A stretch of DNA of 64,000 bases from Clostridiales bacterium (GTDB taxonomy: Bacteria > Bacillota > Clostridia > Oscillospirales > Oscillospiraceae): positions 49,760 to 113,759 of the forward strand of contig DYCR01000003.1 of assembly GCA_019418025.1 (NCBI GenBank). The letters run 5' to 3'. Positions within the stretch are counted from its first letter, which is position 1, and the number at the start of each line of letters is the position of its first letter. A program made the position numbers and the translations under genes. The notes below the pieces were generated by a model, which ran no database searches, was not told where the DNA came from, and worked only from the letters and a program-made list of their open reading frames with translations. Below are positions 32,941-40,205 of the stretch, in pieces.

Positions 32941-34821
32941 TTATACCTTCATTTGGGGATGATAGGTGGGGACGATCTCGGAAACAAGCTCCTTCATGTC
33001 AGGAGACTCCTCTTTATAGGCCGCCTCCAGACGGGCAAGCTGCTTTTTGAACAGCTCGTCGTCCATCTCGATGGGCTTGCCGATGTGGATCAGCTTGTTG
33101 GCTGTCTCCTGAAGGCCCTCTTCCTTCATCAGCAGCTCCTCATAGAGCTTCTCGCCGGGGCGCAGACCCGTGTACTCCACCTTGATGTCCACATCCGGCT
33201 CATAACCAGACAGACGGATCAGGTTGCGGGCCATGGTATCGATCTTCACCGGCTCGCCCATGTCCAGAATGAAGATCTCGCCGCCCTTGGCATAGTATCC
33301 GGCCTGAAGCACCAGACTGACCGCCTCGGGGATGGTCATGAAGTAGCGGATGATATCCGGATGGGTAACGGTGACAGGACCGCCCTCTGCGATCTGCTTT
33401 TTGAACAGGGGGATGACCGAGCCGTTGCTGCCCAGAACATTGCCGAAGCGGACCGCCACGAACTCCGTCTCAGACTCCCGATTCATCATCTGCACCACCA
33501 TCTCACACAGACGCTTGCTTGCGCCCATGATGCTGGTGGGGTTCACTGCCTTATCCGTGGAGATCAGCACAAAGCGCTTGACCCCGTACTTACTGGAGGC
33601 CTGCGCCAGCTTGTAGGTGCCGAACACATTGTTCTTGATAGCCTCGTTGGGGCTATCCTCCATCAGGGGCACATGCTTGTGGGCCGCCGCATGGAACACG
33701 ATCTCGGGTCTGTATCGGTTCATCACCTCATCCAGACGGGTGGTGTTGCGGACAGAGCCGATCAGCACCTCCAGATTCAGCTCCGGACAGTTGTGCTTCA
33801 GCTCCATCTGGATGTCATAGGCATTGTTTTCGTAGATATCAAAGATGATCAGCTGCTTGGGGTTGGCACGGGCGATCTGACGGCAAAGCTCACTGCCGAT
33901 GGAGCCGCCGCCGCCTGTGACCATGACCACCTTATCGGAAATATAGCGGAAGATCTCGTCCATATTGACCTTGATGGGATCTCTGCCTAAAAGGTCCTGT
34001 GCATCCACCTGACGCAGCTTGCTGACGTTGATCTCGCCGTTGACCAGCTGATACATGCCGGGCAGCACCTGAACCGGACAGCCGGTGGTCATGCAGATAT
34101 CCAGGATTTCCTTCTTATCCTTGGCCGAGCAGGAGGGCATGGCCATAATGATGCGATTGATGTGGTATTTCTCCACGGCACCGACGATCTCGTCCCGGTC
34201 GCCGATGATGGGCACGCCGCACAGCCGCTTGCCCCGCTTGACGGGGTTGTCATCGATAACGCAGCGGATGCTGCTGTGTACATAGGCACTGGTCTGGAAC
34301 TCGGTGACCAGAGCCTTGCCTGCCTCACCGGCACCGATCAGCATCACGTTCTCGCACTTGCCCTTGCCGGGGGCGATATTGCCCACGTAGGTGTGGACCT
34401 GACGCAGCATGCGGTAAGAAAAGCGCAGGATCACCGTTGCAAGGAAGCTGAACACCGTGCCCAGCAGGTAAAACGACCGGGGCATGGTGCAGCCGAAAAC
34501 AGCAAGACATACTGCACCGATCACCGCCAGCGTCAGGTATGCCCCCACGATGCGGAACAGCTCATCGGCACTGACGAAGGCCCAGATGCTGTTATACAGG
34601 CCGAACAGGTAAAAAACCAGAACGGACGCCGCACACCAAGGCAGGATCATGCGCACATAGCCGTCGATGTACTGGGGCTCGATCAGGCTGAACTGGAGAT
34701 CGAACCGAATCCAGAGTGCCAAAAAAAATGCAATGCAGATGCTCAGCACATCCAGCACCGTGATCACGATCGCACGCCGCATCCACGACCCGTCGTGGCG
34801 GACATTATTCACTTTTTCCAT
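32941..34821 (-). CDS. Membrane-bound nucleotide-sugar 4,6-dehydratase (CapD/WbpM-like)
   Basis: Converts UDP-GlcNAc to a 4-keto-6-deoxy sugar that the aminotransferase can use. 626 residues: four N-terminal membrane helices (about 10-125), a cytosolic CoA-binding-like segment, then a short-chain dehydrogenase domain with VTGGGGSIGSELCRQI at about 300. The active site reads STDKAVNPTSIMGASK, with Met in place of the usual Tyr, as in the CapD/WbpM group. The start at 34821 follows GGAGATG; an ATG 33 bases upstream lacks an SD. Confidence 0.92.
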   Translation of the reverse strand: MEKVNNVRHDGSWMRRAIVITVLDVLSICIAFFLALWIRFDLQFSLIEPQYIDGYVRMILPWCAASVLVFYLFGLYNSIWAFVSADELFRIVGAYLTLAVIGAVCLAVFGCTMPRSFYLLGTVFSFLATVILRFSYRMLRQVHTYVGNIAPGKGKCENVMLIGAGEAGKALVTEFQTSAYVHSSIRCVIDDNPVKRGKRLCGVPIIGDRDEIVGAVEKYHINRIIMAMPSCSAKDKKEILDICMTTGCPVQVLPGMYQLVNGEINVSKLRQVDAQDLLGRDPIKVNMDEIFRYISDKVVMVTGGGGSIGSELCRQIARANPKQLIIFDIYENNAYDIQMELKHNCPELNLEVLIGSVRNTTRLDEVMNRYRPEIVFHAAAHKHVPLMEDSPNEAIKNNVFGTYKLAQASSKYGVKRFVLISTDKAVNPTSIMGASKRLCEMVVQMMNRESETEFVAVRFGNVLGSNGSVIPLFKKQIAEGGPVTVTHPDIIRYFMTIPEAVSLVLQAGYYAKGGEIFILDMGEPVKIDTMARNLIRLSGYEPDVDIKVEYTGLRPGEKLYEELLMKEEGLQETANKLIHIGKPIEMDDELFKKQLARLEAAYKEESPDMKELVSEIVPTYHPQMKV

Positions 34822-34876
34822 ATTGTAATCATCTCCAAAGAATGAAAAATACATTATGCTGTTGTATCACCCGTGA

Positions 34877-34905
34877 ATTTTATCATATTCTGTCGGTAAA
34901 TACAA
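34877..34905 (-). promoter_or_regulatory. Promoter of the dehydratase gene
   Basis: Minus strand: TTGTAT (34900-34905), 17-base spacer, TAAAAT (34877-34882). Confidence 0.65.
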
Positions 34906-34969
34906 GTTTTATATTCTTAAATGCACAGCTTTCCATGATTTCCCGAACAAACCGCCGCAGTTCCGCAGC

Positions 34970-35004
34970 AAAACACCCCAGAACCGATTGGTTCTGGGGT
35001 GTTT
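34970..35004 (-). terminator. Terminator of the tRNA-Gln/tRNA-Lys operon
   Basis: Minus strand: ACACCCCAGAACC/GGTTCTGGGGTGT stem directly after the CCA of tRNA-Lys, then TTTTGC. Confidence 0.9.
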
Positions 35005-35080
35005 TGGTGACCCGCCGGAGGCTCGAACTCCGGACCCATTGCTTAAAAGGCAATTGCTCTGCCAACTGAGCTAGCGGATC
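35005..35080 (-). tRNA. tRNA-Lys (anticodon TTT)
   Basis: 76 bases with encoded CCA. Acceptor GATCCGC/GCGGGTC, anticodon stem ATTGC/GCAAT with loop CTTTTAA, T arm CGGAG-TTCGAGC-CTCCG. Confidence 0.96.
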
Positions 35081-35081
35081 G

Positions 35082-35156
35082 TGGCTGGGATGGCAGGATT
35101 TGAACCTACGAATGCCAGAGTCAAAGTCTGGTGCCTTACCGCTTGGCGACATCCCA
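35082..35156 (-). tRNA. tRNA-Gln (anticodon TTG)
   Basis: 75 bases with encoded CCA. Acceptor TGGGATG/CATCCCA, anticodon stem CCAGA/TCTGG with loop CTTTGAC. One base from tRNA-Lys, same transcript. Confidence 0.96.
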
Positions 35157-35191
35157 ATGCAATCATGTACCCTGACTCGGACACACGGGGC

Positions 35192-35220
35192 ATTATATCA
35201 TAGATTCCGGTGACTTGCAA
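35192..35220 (-). promoter_or_regulatory. Promoter of tRNA-Gln/tRNA-Lys
   Basis: Minus strand: TTGCAA (35215-35220), 17-base spacer, TATAAT (35192-35197). Confidence 0.85.
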
Positions 35221-35273
35221 CAACTTTTTTTGCTGTTTTCAAAAAATCATCCGCCTCCGCCGGAGGTCTGCCC

Positions 35274-35753
35274 TCACCGTCTGCTGCGTCTGCGGCGGTA
35301 GCCCTTGCGGTCAAACAGGGCCACGATGGTCACGTTGATGGCAAGGATGCTGACGGCCACCAGACCAAGCTCCCACAAAATGGCATGCAGGGCGGTGTAG
35401 ATCATATCATCCCGGGCAAGCTCCCGAAAGCCGTTGCAGATGACCGCCATGACCACGCTCATCACAAGCCCCAGCACCGTCCAGACCAGTCCGGCAAACC
35501 GCTGGGTGAACTGCCACACCTCCACACTGGACATGCCCCAGTAGCAGCGGTAGCCCAGAGAATGGTTGGCCTCCTTCGGCGACACCAGCAGATACAGCAG
35601 CCCCATGCCAAGCAGCAGCAGCGGGCCGACCATCACCGCAATGCGCAGGACGATCTCCAATTTATCGAACATATGCTCCACGTTGGGCAGCAGCCCCACG
35701 CTCTCCGATTCGGAAAGGGCCGTTTTCAGCATTTCTACATCCATAGAACTCAT
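35274..35753 (-). CDS. SdpI-domain-like membrane protein
   Basis: 159 residues with three to four hydrophobic helices (about 33-58, 84-108, 122-150). The central segment SLGYRCYWGMSSVEVWQFTQRFAGLVWTVLGL matches the SdpI pattern (GYRT..sM.s.e.W.fa.r..G..w...G). SdpI in Bacillus gives immunity to the SdpC peptide toxin. Its ATG overlaps the nrdR stop (ATGA), so it is co-translated with nrdR, an odd pairing with no known functional link. Two more SdpI-type genes lie 1.4 kb away. Confidence 0.65.
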   Translation of the reverse strand: MSSMDVEMLKTALSESESVGLLPNVEHMFDKLEIVLRIAVMVGPLLLLGMGLLYLLVSPKEANHSLGYRCYWGMSSVEVWQFTQRFAGLVWTVLGLVMSVVMAVICNGFRELARDDMIYTALHAILWELGLVAVSILAINVTIVALFDRKGYRRRRSRR

Positions 35754-36205
35754 TTCTCCTCAAGAATCTTGGTCAGCTCCCGCATAAAGCTGTTGACATC
35801 CTTAAACTGGCGGTAGACGGAGGCAAACCGGATATAGCTGACCTCGTCCAGAGGCTTCAGCCGATCCATGACCATCTCGCCGATGGTTCCGGTGCTGACC
35901 TCCCGCTCCAGAGAATTCTGGACGGTCTGCTCGATCTCTGTGGTGATGCGCTCCAGATCTGCCATGGGCACCGGACGGTTGGCGCAGGAGCGGATCAGTC
36001 CGGTCAGGATCTTATTGCGGTCAAACGCCTGACGGGAGCCATCCTTTTTCACCACGACAACGGGAAAGCTCTCCACCACCTCATAAGTGGTAAACCGGCG
36101 CTGGCAGTTGAGACATTCTCTGCGGCGGCGGATGGAAAGGGAGTCGTCGCTGTGGCGGGAATCCACGACCTTACTCTCCTGATAACCACAGAACGGGCAT
36201 TTCAT
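35750..36205 (-). CDS. nrdR: Transcriptional repressor NrdR
   Basis: Nucleotide-sensing repressor of ribonucleotide reductase genes. 151 residues: zinc ribbon with C3, C6, C31 and C34, then the ATP-cone (VVVVKKDGSRQAFDRNKILTGLIRSCANRPV). Normal length and full motifs. No nrd genes or paired NrdR boxes were seen in the window. SD AAGGAG. Confidence 0.97.
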   Translation of the reverse strand: MKCPFCGYQESKVVDSRHSDDSLSIRRRRECLNCQRRFTTYEVVESFPVVVVKKDGSRQAFDRNKILTGLIRSCANRPVPMADLERITTEIEQTVQNSLEREVSTGTIGEMVMDRLKPLDEVSYIRFASVYRQFKDVNSFMRELTKILEEK

Positions 36206-36238
36206 AGGGCGTCATCTCCTTATACTTTCTTATTCTAC

Positions 36239-36267
36239 ATTATATCAAAGGAAATAAACCATGTCCA
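36239..36267 (-). promoter_or_regulatory. Promoter of nrdR
   Basis: Minus strand: TGGACA (36262-36267), 17-base spacer, TATAAT (36239-36244). Confidence 0.75.
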
Positions 36268-36279
36268 GACCATTTTTTC

Positions 36280-36308
36280 TTGCTTATGCCGGAGAAAAAG
36301 AGTACAAT
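36280..36308 (+). promoter_or_regulatory. Promoter of the four-helix membrane protein gene
   Basis: TTGCTT, 17-base spacer, TACAAT (36303-36308), divergent from the nrdR promoter. Confidence 0.65.
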
Positions 36309-36318
36309 GGTACCATTG
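36305..36318. promoter_or_regulatory. Palindromic operator candidate
   Basis: Perfect 14-base palindrome CAATGGTACCATTG covering the end of the -10 and the expected start site at 36303-36318; a repressor here would block transcription of the downstream gene. Confidence 0.5.
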
Positions 36319-36337
36319 ACAAAAAAGGAGATCTCTT

Positions 36338-36757
36338 ATGCGCAAAACAACATCCTCGACCTACACGCCCCTGTATATCATCTGGGGGCTTCTATACGTG
36401 CTGACGGCGGTCCTCGGCTTTTTCTTCCCCAGTGTTCACGGGGGCGGCAAGGCCTTTCTTGTGGTGCTTTCCGTCTGCTTCTTCATCCCCCCTTGGATGA
36501 TCCTTTCACGGGCCAACAAGACCCATGATGCCAAGCACCGCACCATCATCCGCGCCCTGTCCTTTGCCTCTCTGGCTGCCACACTCCTGCTGCTGATCCT
36601 GAACCTGCGCTCCGTGGGCTATTCCGAGGCGGTGGGCATCGGTCTGCAGGCGGCGCTGAACATCGTCTCGGCCCCCATGGTGGCAAGCAACCTCTATGCC
36701 CTGCCCCTGTTCCTGTGGGCCACATTGCTGATCGGCTCCATCAGCAAGCCAAAATAA
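36338..36757 (+). CDS. Small multi-pass membrane protein of unknown function
   Basis: 139 residues, four hydrophobic helices (about 11-30, 38-57, 68-90, 112-133), short loops, no catalytic motif that I recognise. SD AAAGGAG. It stands alone between nrdR (divergent) and the sdpR-like gene, with its own terminator and a palindrome at the start site, so it appears to be individually regulated. Confidence 0.8.
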   Translation: MRKTTSSTYTPLYIIWGLLYVLTAVLGFFFPSVHGGGKAFLVVLSVCFFIPPWMILSRANKTHDAKHRTIIRALSFASLAATLLLLILNLRSVGYSEAVGIGLQAALNIVSAPMVASNLYALPLFLWATLLIGSISKPK

Positions 36758-36765
36758 CACCCCCT

Positions 36766-36795
36766 GCGCCGATTTTTCAATCGGCGCATTTTTTC
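36766..36795 (+). terminator. Terminator of the membrane protein gene
   Basis: Stem GCGCCGATT/AATCGGCGC, loop TTTC, then ATTTTTT. Confidence 0.9.
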
Positions 36796-36797
36796 TG

Positions 36798-36826
36798 TTG
36801 ACAAACGCCTGACTTGGTGTTATCTT
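36798..36826 (+). promoter_or_regulatory. Promoter of the sdpR-like operon
   Basis: TTGACA (36798-36803), 17-base spacer, TATCTT (36821-36826). Confidence 0.75.
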
Positions 36827-36828
36827 AT

Positions 36829-36848
36829 ATTTAACCTTTAGGTTAAAT
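36829..36848. promoter_or_regulatory. Operator of the ArsR-type repressor
   Basis: Inverted repeat ATTTAACC-TTTA-GGTTAAAT starting two bases after the -10. Size, AT-richness and position fit an ArsR-family operator, most likely autoregulation by the gene at 36874. Confidence 0.7.
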
Positions 36849-36873
36849 GTTAAATGATGGAAGGGAATGATCC

Positions 36874-37137
36874 ATGAGCCTGCAAAATACACTCAAAGCA
36901 CTGGCAGACCCCATTCGTCGGGAGATCCTGAACCTGCTGAAGCAGGGCAGACTTTCCGCCGGAGACATCGCAGACCACTTTGACGTGACCAATGCATCCA
37001 TCTCCCGGCATCTGTCGGTGCTGAAGGATGCCGACCTCATCCGTGACACCCGAGAGGGAAAATTTATCTTCTATGAGCTGAATGCCTCCGTTCTGGAGGA
37101 GATCATGCTCTGGATCACGGATTTGAAAGGAGAATAA
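36874..37137 (+). CDS. ArsR-family repressor, SdpR-like
   Basis: 87-residue winged helix-turn-helix protein: LKALADPIRREILNLLKQGRLSAGDIADHFDVTNASISRHLSVLKDADLI is the ArsR fold; no metal-binding cysteines. Next to SdpI-type membrane proteins this is the SdpR arrangement, in which SdpI sequesters the repressor at the membrane when toxin is sensed. SD GGAAGGGAATG region is modest. Two bases before the SdpI-like gene. Confidence 0.88.
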   Translation: MSLQNTLKALADPIRREILNLLKQGRLSAGDIADHFDVTNASISRHLSVLKDADLIRDTREGKFIFYELNASVLEEIMLWITDLKGE

Positions 37138-37139
37138 CC

Positions 37140-37772
37140 ATGTTAAAAGAGAACAAGAAACTGCTCATCATCACCACTGCCGTCCTCCTTCTGCCGGTTC
37201 TGGCAGGTCTGATCCTGTGGAACAGACTGCCTGACCAACTCCCCACCCATTGGAATTTTGCAGGGCAGATCGACGATTACAGCAGCAAGACCTTTACCGT
37301 TTTCGGGCTGTTTGGATTTATGCTCGCGGTGCATCTGGTCTGCTTCTTTGCCACCATGGCAGACCCCAAAAATAAAAATATCGGCCGCAAATACCTGTCA
37401 CTGGTGCTGTGGATTGCACCGATCATATCCGTTCTGGTGGGCTGCTTGACCTATGCCGCGGCACTGGGCCTCCCCGTCAATGTGGCGCGGATCATGCCCG
37501 TTGTCCTCAGCCTGATGTTCGTGGTTCTGGGCAACTACATGCCGAAATTCAAGCAGAACTACACCATGGGCATTAAGCTCCCGTGGACGCTGAACAGCGA
37601 GGAGAACTGGAACCGCACCCACCGCTTCGCCGGAAGGCTCTGGGTCATCGGCGGTCTTATCATGGCGCTTGCCGGCTTTATGGGCTGGGCTTGGGTCTTT
37701 GTGGCAGGCATGATCCTGCTTGCCATCGTCCCCATGGGATACTCCTTCCTGCTGTACCGCAAGGGGATCTGA
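37140..37772 (+). CDS. SdpI family immunity/signal membrane protein
   Basis: 210 residues, about six helices. N-terminal DUF1648 part (LILWNRLPDQLPTHWNFAGQIDDYSSK) and C-terminal SdpI part (MGIKLPWTLNSEENWNRTHRFAGRLWVIGGL). By analogy with Bacillus SdpI it would protect against a secreted peptide toxin and signal to the ArsR-type repressor next door. No SdpC-like toxin gene was found in the window. Confidence 0.9.
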   Translation: MLKENKKLLIITTAVLLLPVLAGLILWNRLPDQLPTHWNFAGQIDDYSSKTFTVFGLFGFMLAVHLVCFFATMADPKNKNIGRKYLSLVLWIAPIISVLVGCLTYAAALGLPVNVARIMPVVLSLMFVVLGNYMPKFKQNYTMGIKLPWTLNSEENWNRTHRFAGRLWVIGGLIMALAGFMGWAWVFVAGMILLAIVPMGYSFLLYRKGI

Positions 37773-37802
37773 TGTAATGCTGCATTGATTGGAGGTATCG
37801 AT

Positions 37803-38201
37803 ATGTGGGTTTGGTGGATGATGACTGCACTGGGCTTATTGATCCCGATCCTGATGATCGGTTTCGGGAACATGATGCGTAAGCACTGCCCGGAGGAAAT
37901 CAATATCAATTTTGGATATCGGACAAAACGATCCATGCAAAATATGGACACATGGAGATTTGCCCATTCGTATTGCGGAAAGCTTTGGTGGAAGGCCGGC
38001 TGGTCCATGCTGATCCTGACGGTTTTTCTTCAAATCCTCATGTTAAAAGCCCCTATGGAGTCGGTGAGCATCGATTCTCTTATTCTGATGTTCGCTCAGG
38101 CGGCCGTAATGCTGCTGACCATCATCCCCACCGAGCGTGCGCTCAAAAAGAACTTTGATGACAACGGAAACAGACTGAAAAGCGATTTTCAGGAGCAATA
38201 G
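37803..38201 (+). CDS. Short SdpI-like membrane protein
   Basis: 132 residues with three to four helices; contains NFGYRTKRSMQNMDTWRFAHSYCGKLWWKAGW, the SdpI core, without the DUF1648 part. The ATG at 37803 follows GGAGG; an in-frame TTG at 37785 is poorer. Third gene of the sdpR-like operon, followed by a terminator. Role presumably immunity or sensing. Confidence 0.82.
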   Translation: MWVWWMMTALGLLIPILMIGFGNMMRKHCPEEININFGYRTKRSMQNMDTWRFAHSYCGKLWWKAGWSMLILTVFLQILMLKAPMESVSIDSLILMFAQAAVMLLTIIPTERALKKNFDDNGNRLKSDFQEQ

Positions 38202-38202
38202 C

Positions 38203-38240
38203 AAAACGGAGTGTGTCGAAATTTCGACACACTCCGTTTT
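38203..38240. terminator. Bidirectional terminator
   Basis: AAAACGGAGTGTGTCGAA stem with its complement and a very short loop; T-runs on both sides, shared by the convergent genes at 38201 and 38241. Its core GGAGTGTGTC recurs in the hairpin at 48261. Confidence 0.92.
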
Positions 38241-38738
38241 TTATACATCAGACGACAGATCTGCCAGATAGTCCTCCGCTTCCCTTCTGGAGGAAAAAAT
38301 GAAAATCTCTTTTCCTGCATGCTTTTCCAAAAGCTCCAGAACGACAGGTCTGCTGACCGAATGATAGTCCGTTATAAATCGAATGAAATCCTGATCTTCC
38401 TCCGTTTCGACCCACGGCATATCACTGCGTGGCTGCCCCATTCTCTCCCTGACGCCATCCATGCAGACCTCCAGTGGATAATCCAGAAAGAAAATCGTAT
38501 CGCAGGCATTCATACGAAGCTCCATGGTAGAGCCGTAGTTTCCGTCGATGATCCACCAGTCCCCCTGTATGACACCCTTCAGCCGCTCTATAAACACAGC
38601 CTTTGGGACGGTGGTTTTATCATCATTCCAGTTCAGCATATCCAAATGATACAGCGGCAGTCCCGTCAGCTGATGGAGCGCCCTTGAAAATGTACTTTTT
38701 CCGCTTCCGGGGCATCCGATCACCATAACCTTTTTCAC
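38241..38738 (-). CDS. P-loop kinase-like protein (FlaR-related)
   Basis: 165-residue AAA/adenylate-kinase-like protein: KKVMVIGCPGSGKSTFSRAL (P-loop), LYHLDMLNW, WWIIDGNYGSTMELRM, TIFFLDYPLEVC. These are marks of the family annotated as DNA topology modulation protein FlaR; its real substrate is unknown and it is probably a small-molecule kinase. GTG at 38738 stands eight bases after GGAGG and gives the usual MKKVMVIG start; the ATG six bases upstream is too close to the SD. Confidence 0.82.
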   Translation of the reverse strand: MKKVMVIGCPGSGKSTFSRALHQLTGLPLYHLDMLNWNDDKTTVPKAVFIERLKGVIQGDWWIIDGNYGSTMELRMNACDTIFFLDYPLEVCMDGVRERMGQPRSDMPWVETEEDQDFIRFITDYHSVSRPVVLELLEKHAGKEIFIFSSRREAEDYLADLSSDV

Positions 38739-38795
38739 GTCCATCGCCTCCAACACATCAAATCAAGCAATATACTTCAAAATAACAGGCAGAAA

Positions 38796-38823
38796 GGACC
38801 CGAACAGAAATTTGTTCGGGTCC
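38796..38823 (-). terminator. Terminator of ricT
   Basis: Minus-strand stem GGACCCGAACA/TGTTCGGGTCC, then TTTCT. Confidence 0.8.
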
Positions 38824-38858
38824 AAAACGCGGTACTTGGCAAGCACCGCCTCATTCTA

Positions 38859-40172
38859 TTATCCCTGCTGATTGCCGCCGGGGGCCTTGGGCTTTCTGCG
38901 GCGGTGGTAATTGGGTCGGCGGGAGCGGTTTTTCTCCCCCTCTGCCTTGGGGGGATTTGGCTTCTGACCGCCCTCCTCAGCCTTGGGCGGCTTGCCGCCA
39001 TGCTCGGGGCGGGGCTTTCTCTGGGGCTTGTCCCCTCTGGGCTGCTCCTGCTGTCCCTTGGGGTTGTTTCTGGGACGGCGGCTGCGGCGGGGCTTTGCCT
39101 CCCCTGCCGGCTCGGCAGACTGTGCCTCAGCGGGGCGTGCCGTCTCCTCCGGCTCCTCCACCACCGAATCGGTGCGGTATCGGAAGCGCACCGGCTCCAG
39201 AAGTGCAGGCTCCTCCGCCTTCTGGCGGTTCCGGCAGCAGCCGCCGCAGCCGGAAATGGGGGCCAGATCCGCCGGAATGGGGGGATCGTTCTTCTTGCCC
39301 TTGCCGCTGCGCAGGACGCAGATATCGCAGTTGGAATAGCAGCCGCAGGTTTCGGGATTGTCCTCCATGCGCACCTTGACGCTCTGGCGCAGCAGATTCA
39401 CGTCCACCACCGTGCCCCGTCCGTCCGGCGTATCCACGAAGGAATCGGGCTTGGGACTGGTGCGGATCAGGTCCTCATATGCCTCCTGCTCGTATTTCAG
39501 ACAGCACATGAGTCTGCCGCAGGTGCCGGAGATCTTGGTGGGGTTCAGGGACAGGTTCTGGGTCTTTGCCATCTTGATGGAAACCGGCTGAAAATCGTCC
39601 AGAAACTGCGAGCAGCAGAAAGGGCGGCCGCAGATGCCCAGACCGCCGACCATCTTGGCCTTGTCCCGGACACCGATCTGGCGCAGCTCAATGCGGGTGT
39701 GGAAGATTCCGGCAAGGTTCTTCACCAGCTCCCGGAAGTCCACACGCTCGTCAGCGGTGAAGAAAAACAGGATCTTGCTGCCGTCAAAGGCATATTCCGC
39801 GCTGACCAGCTGCATATCGAGACCATGCTCGGCGATCTTCTGGACGCAGACCTCGTGGGCACGCTTTTCCTTCTTGCGGTTCTCGGCGACGATCTTCTCA
39901 TCCTGAGCCGTGGCAAGGCGGATCACCTTGCGCAGGGGGGCCACCACATCCTTTGTGGAGACCATGTGGTTCCGGCCCGTGCAGGTGCCGTACTCCGGCC
40001 CCCGGGAGGTCTCGATGATCAGATGCTCACCGGGCTCGATGCGCATGCCGTTGGGGTCAAAAAAATACACCTTCTGACCCGGGCGGAACTGGATGTCCAC
40101 CACCTCGACCTCGTCGGGAAGAGACGGGGTCGCTTCTTGTATTTCCATGGGGTTCACATTTGTCTCATCCAT
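38859..40172 (-). CDS. ricT: RicT/YaaT regulator, PSP1 domain, with long disordered tail
   Basis: 437 residues. The core (about 25-300) is the PSP1 domain of RicT/YaaT, which in Bacillus forms the Fe-S-containing RicAFT complex guiding RNase Y. Cysteine pairs CGRPFCC and CGRLMCC plus CGCYSNCDIC are present. The last 110 residues are low complexity, rich in Arg, Lys, Pro and Gly (PRRSRRPRNNPKGQQEQ and similar), likely RNA-binding. The tail is far longer than in Bacillus, where the protein has about 275 residues. It follows holB, the usual context. Confidence 0.92.
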   Translation of the reverse strand: MDETNVNPMEIQEATPSLPDEVEVVDIQFRPGQKVYFFDPNGMRIEPGEHLIIETSRGPEYGTCTGRNHMVSTKDVVAPLRKVIRLATAQDEKIVAENRKKEKRAHEVCVQKIAEHGLDMQLVSAEYAFDGSKILFFFTADERVDFRELVKNLAGIFHTRIELRQIGVRDKAKMVGGLGICGRPFCCSQFLDDFQPVSIKMAKTQNLSLNPTKISGTCGRLMCCLKYEQEAYEDLIRTSPKPDSFVDTPDGRGTVVDVNLLRQSVKVRMEDNPETCGCYSNCDICVLRSGKGKKNDPPIPADLAPISGCGGCCRNRQKAEEPALLEPVRFRYRTDSVVEEPEETARPAEAQSAEPAGEAKPRRSRRPRNNPKGQQEQPRGDKPQRKPRPEHGGKPPKAEEGGQKPNPPKAEGEKNRSRRPNYHRRRKPKAPGGNQQG

Positions 40173-40205
40173 GATATATTCTCCTTAAAATGGTAACGTA
40201 AAATT

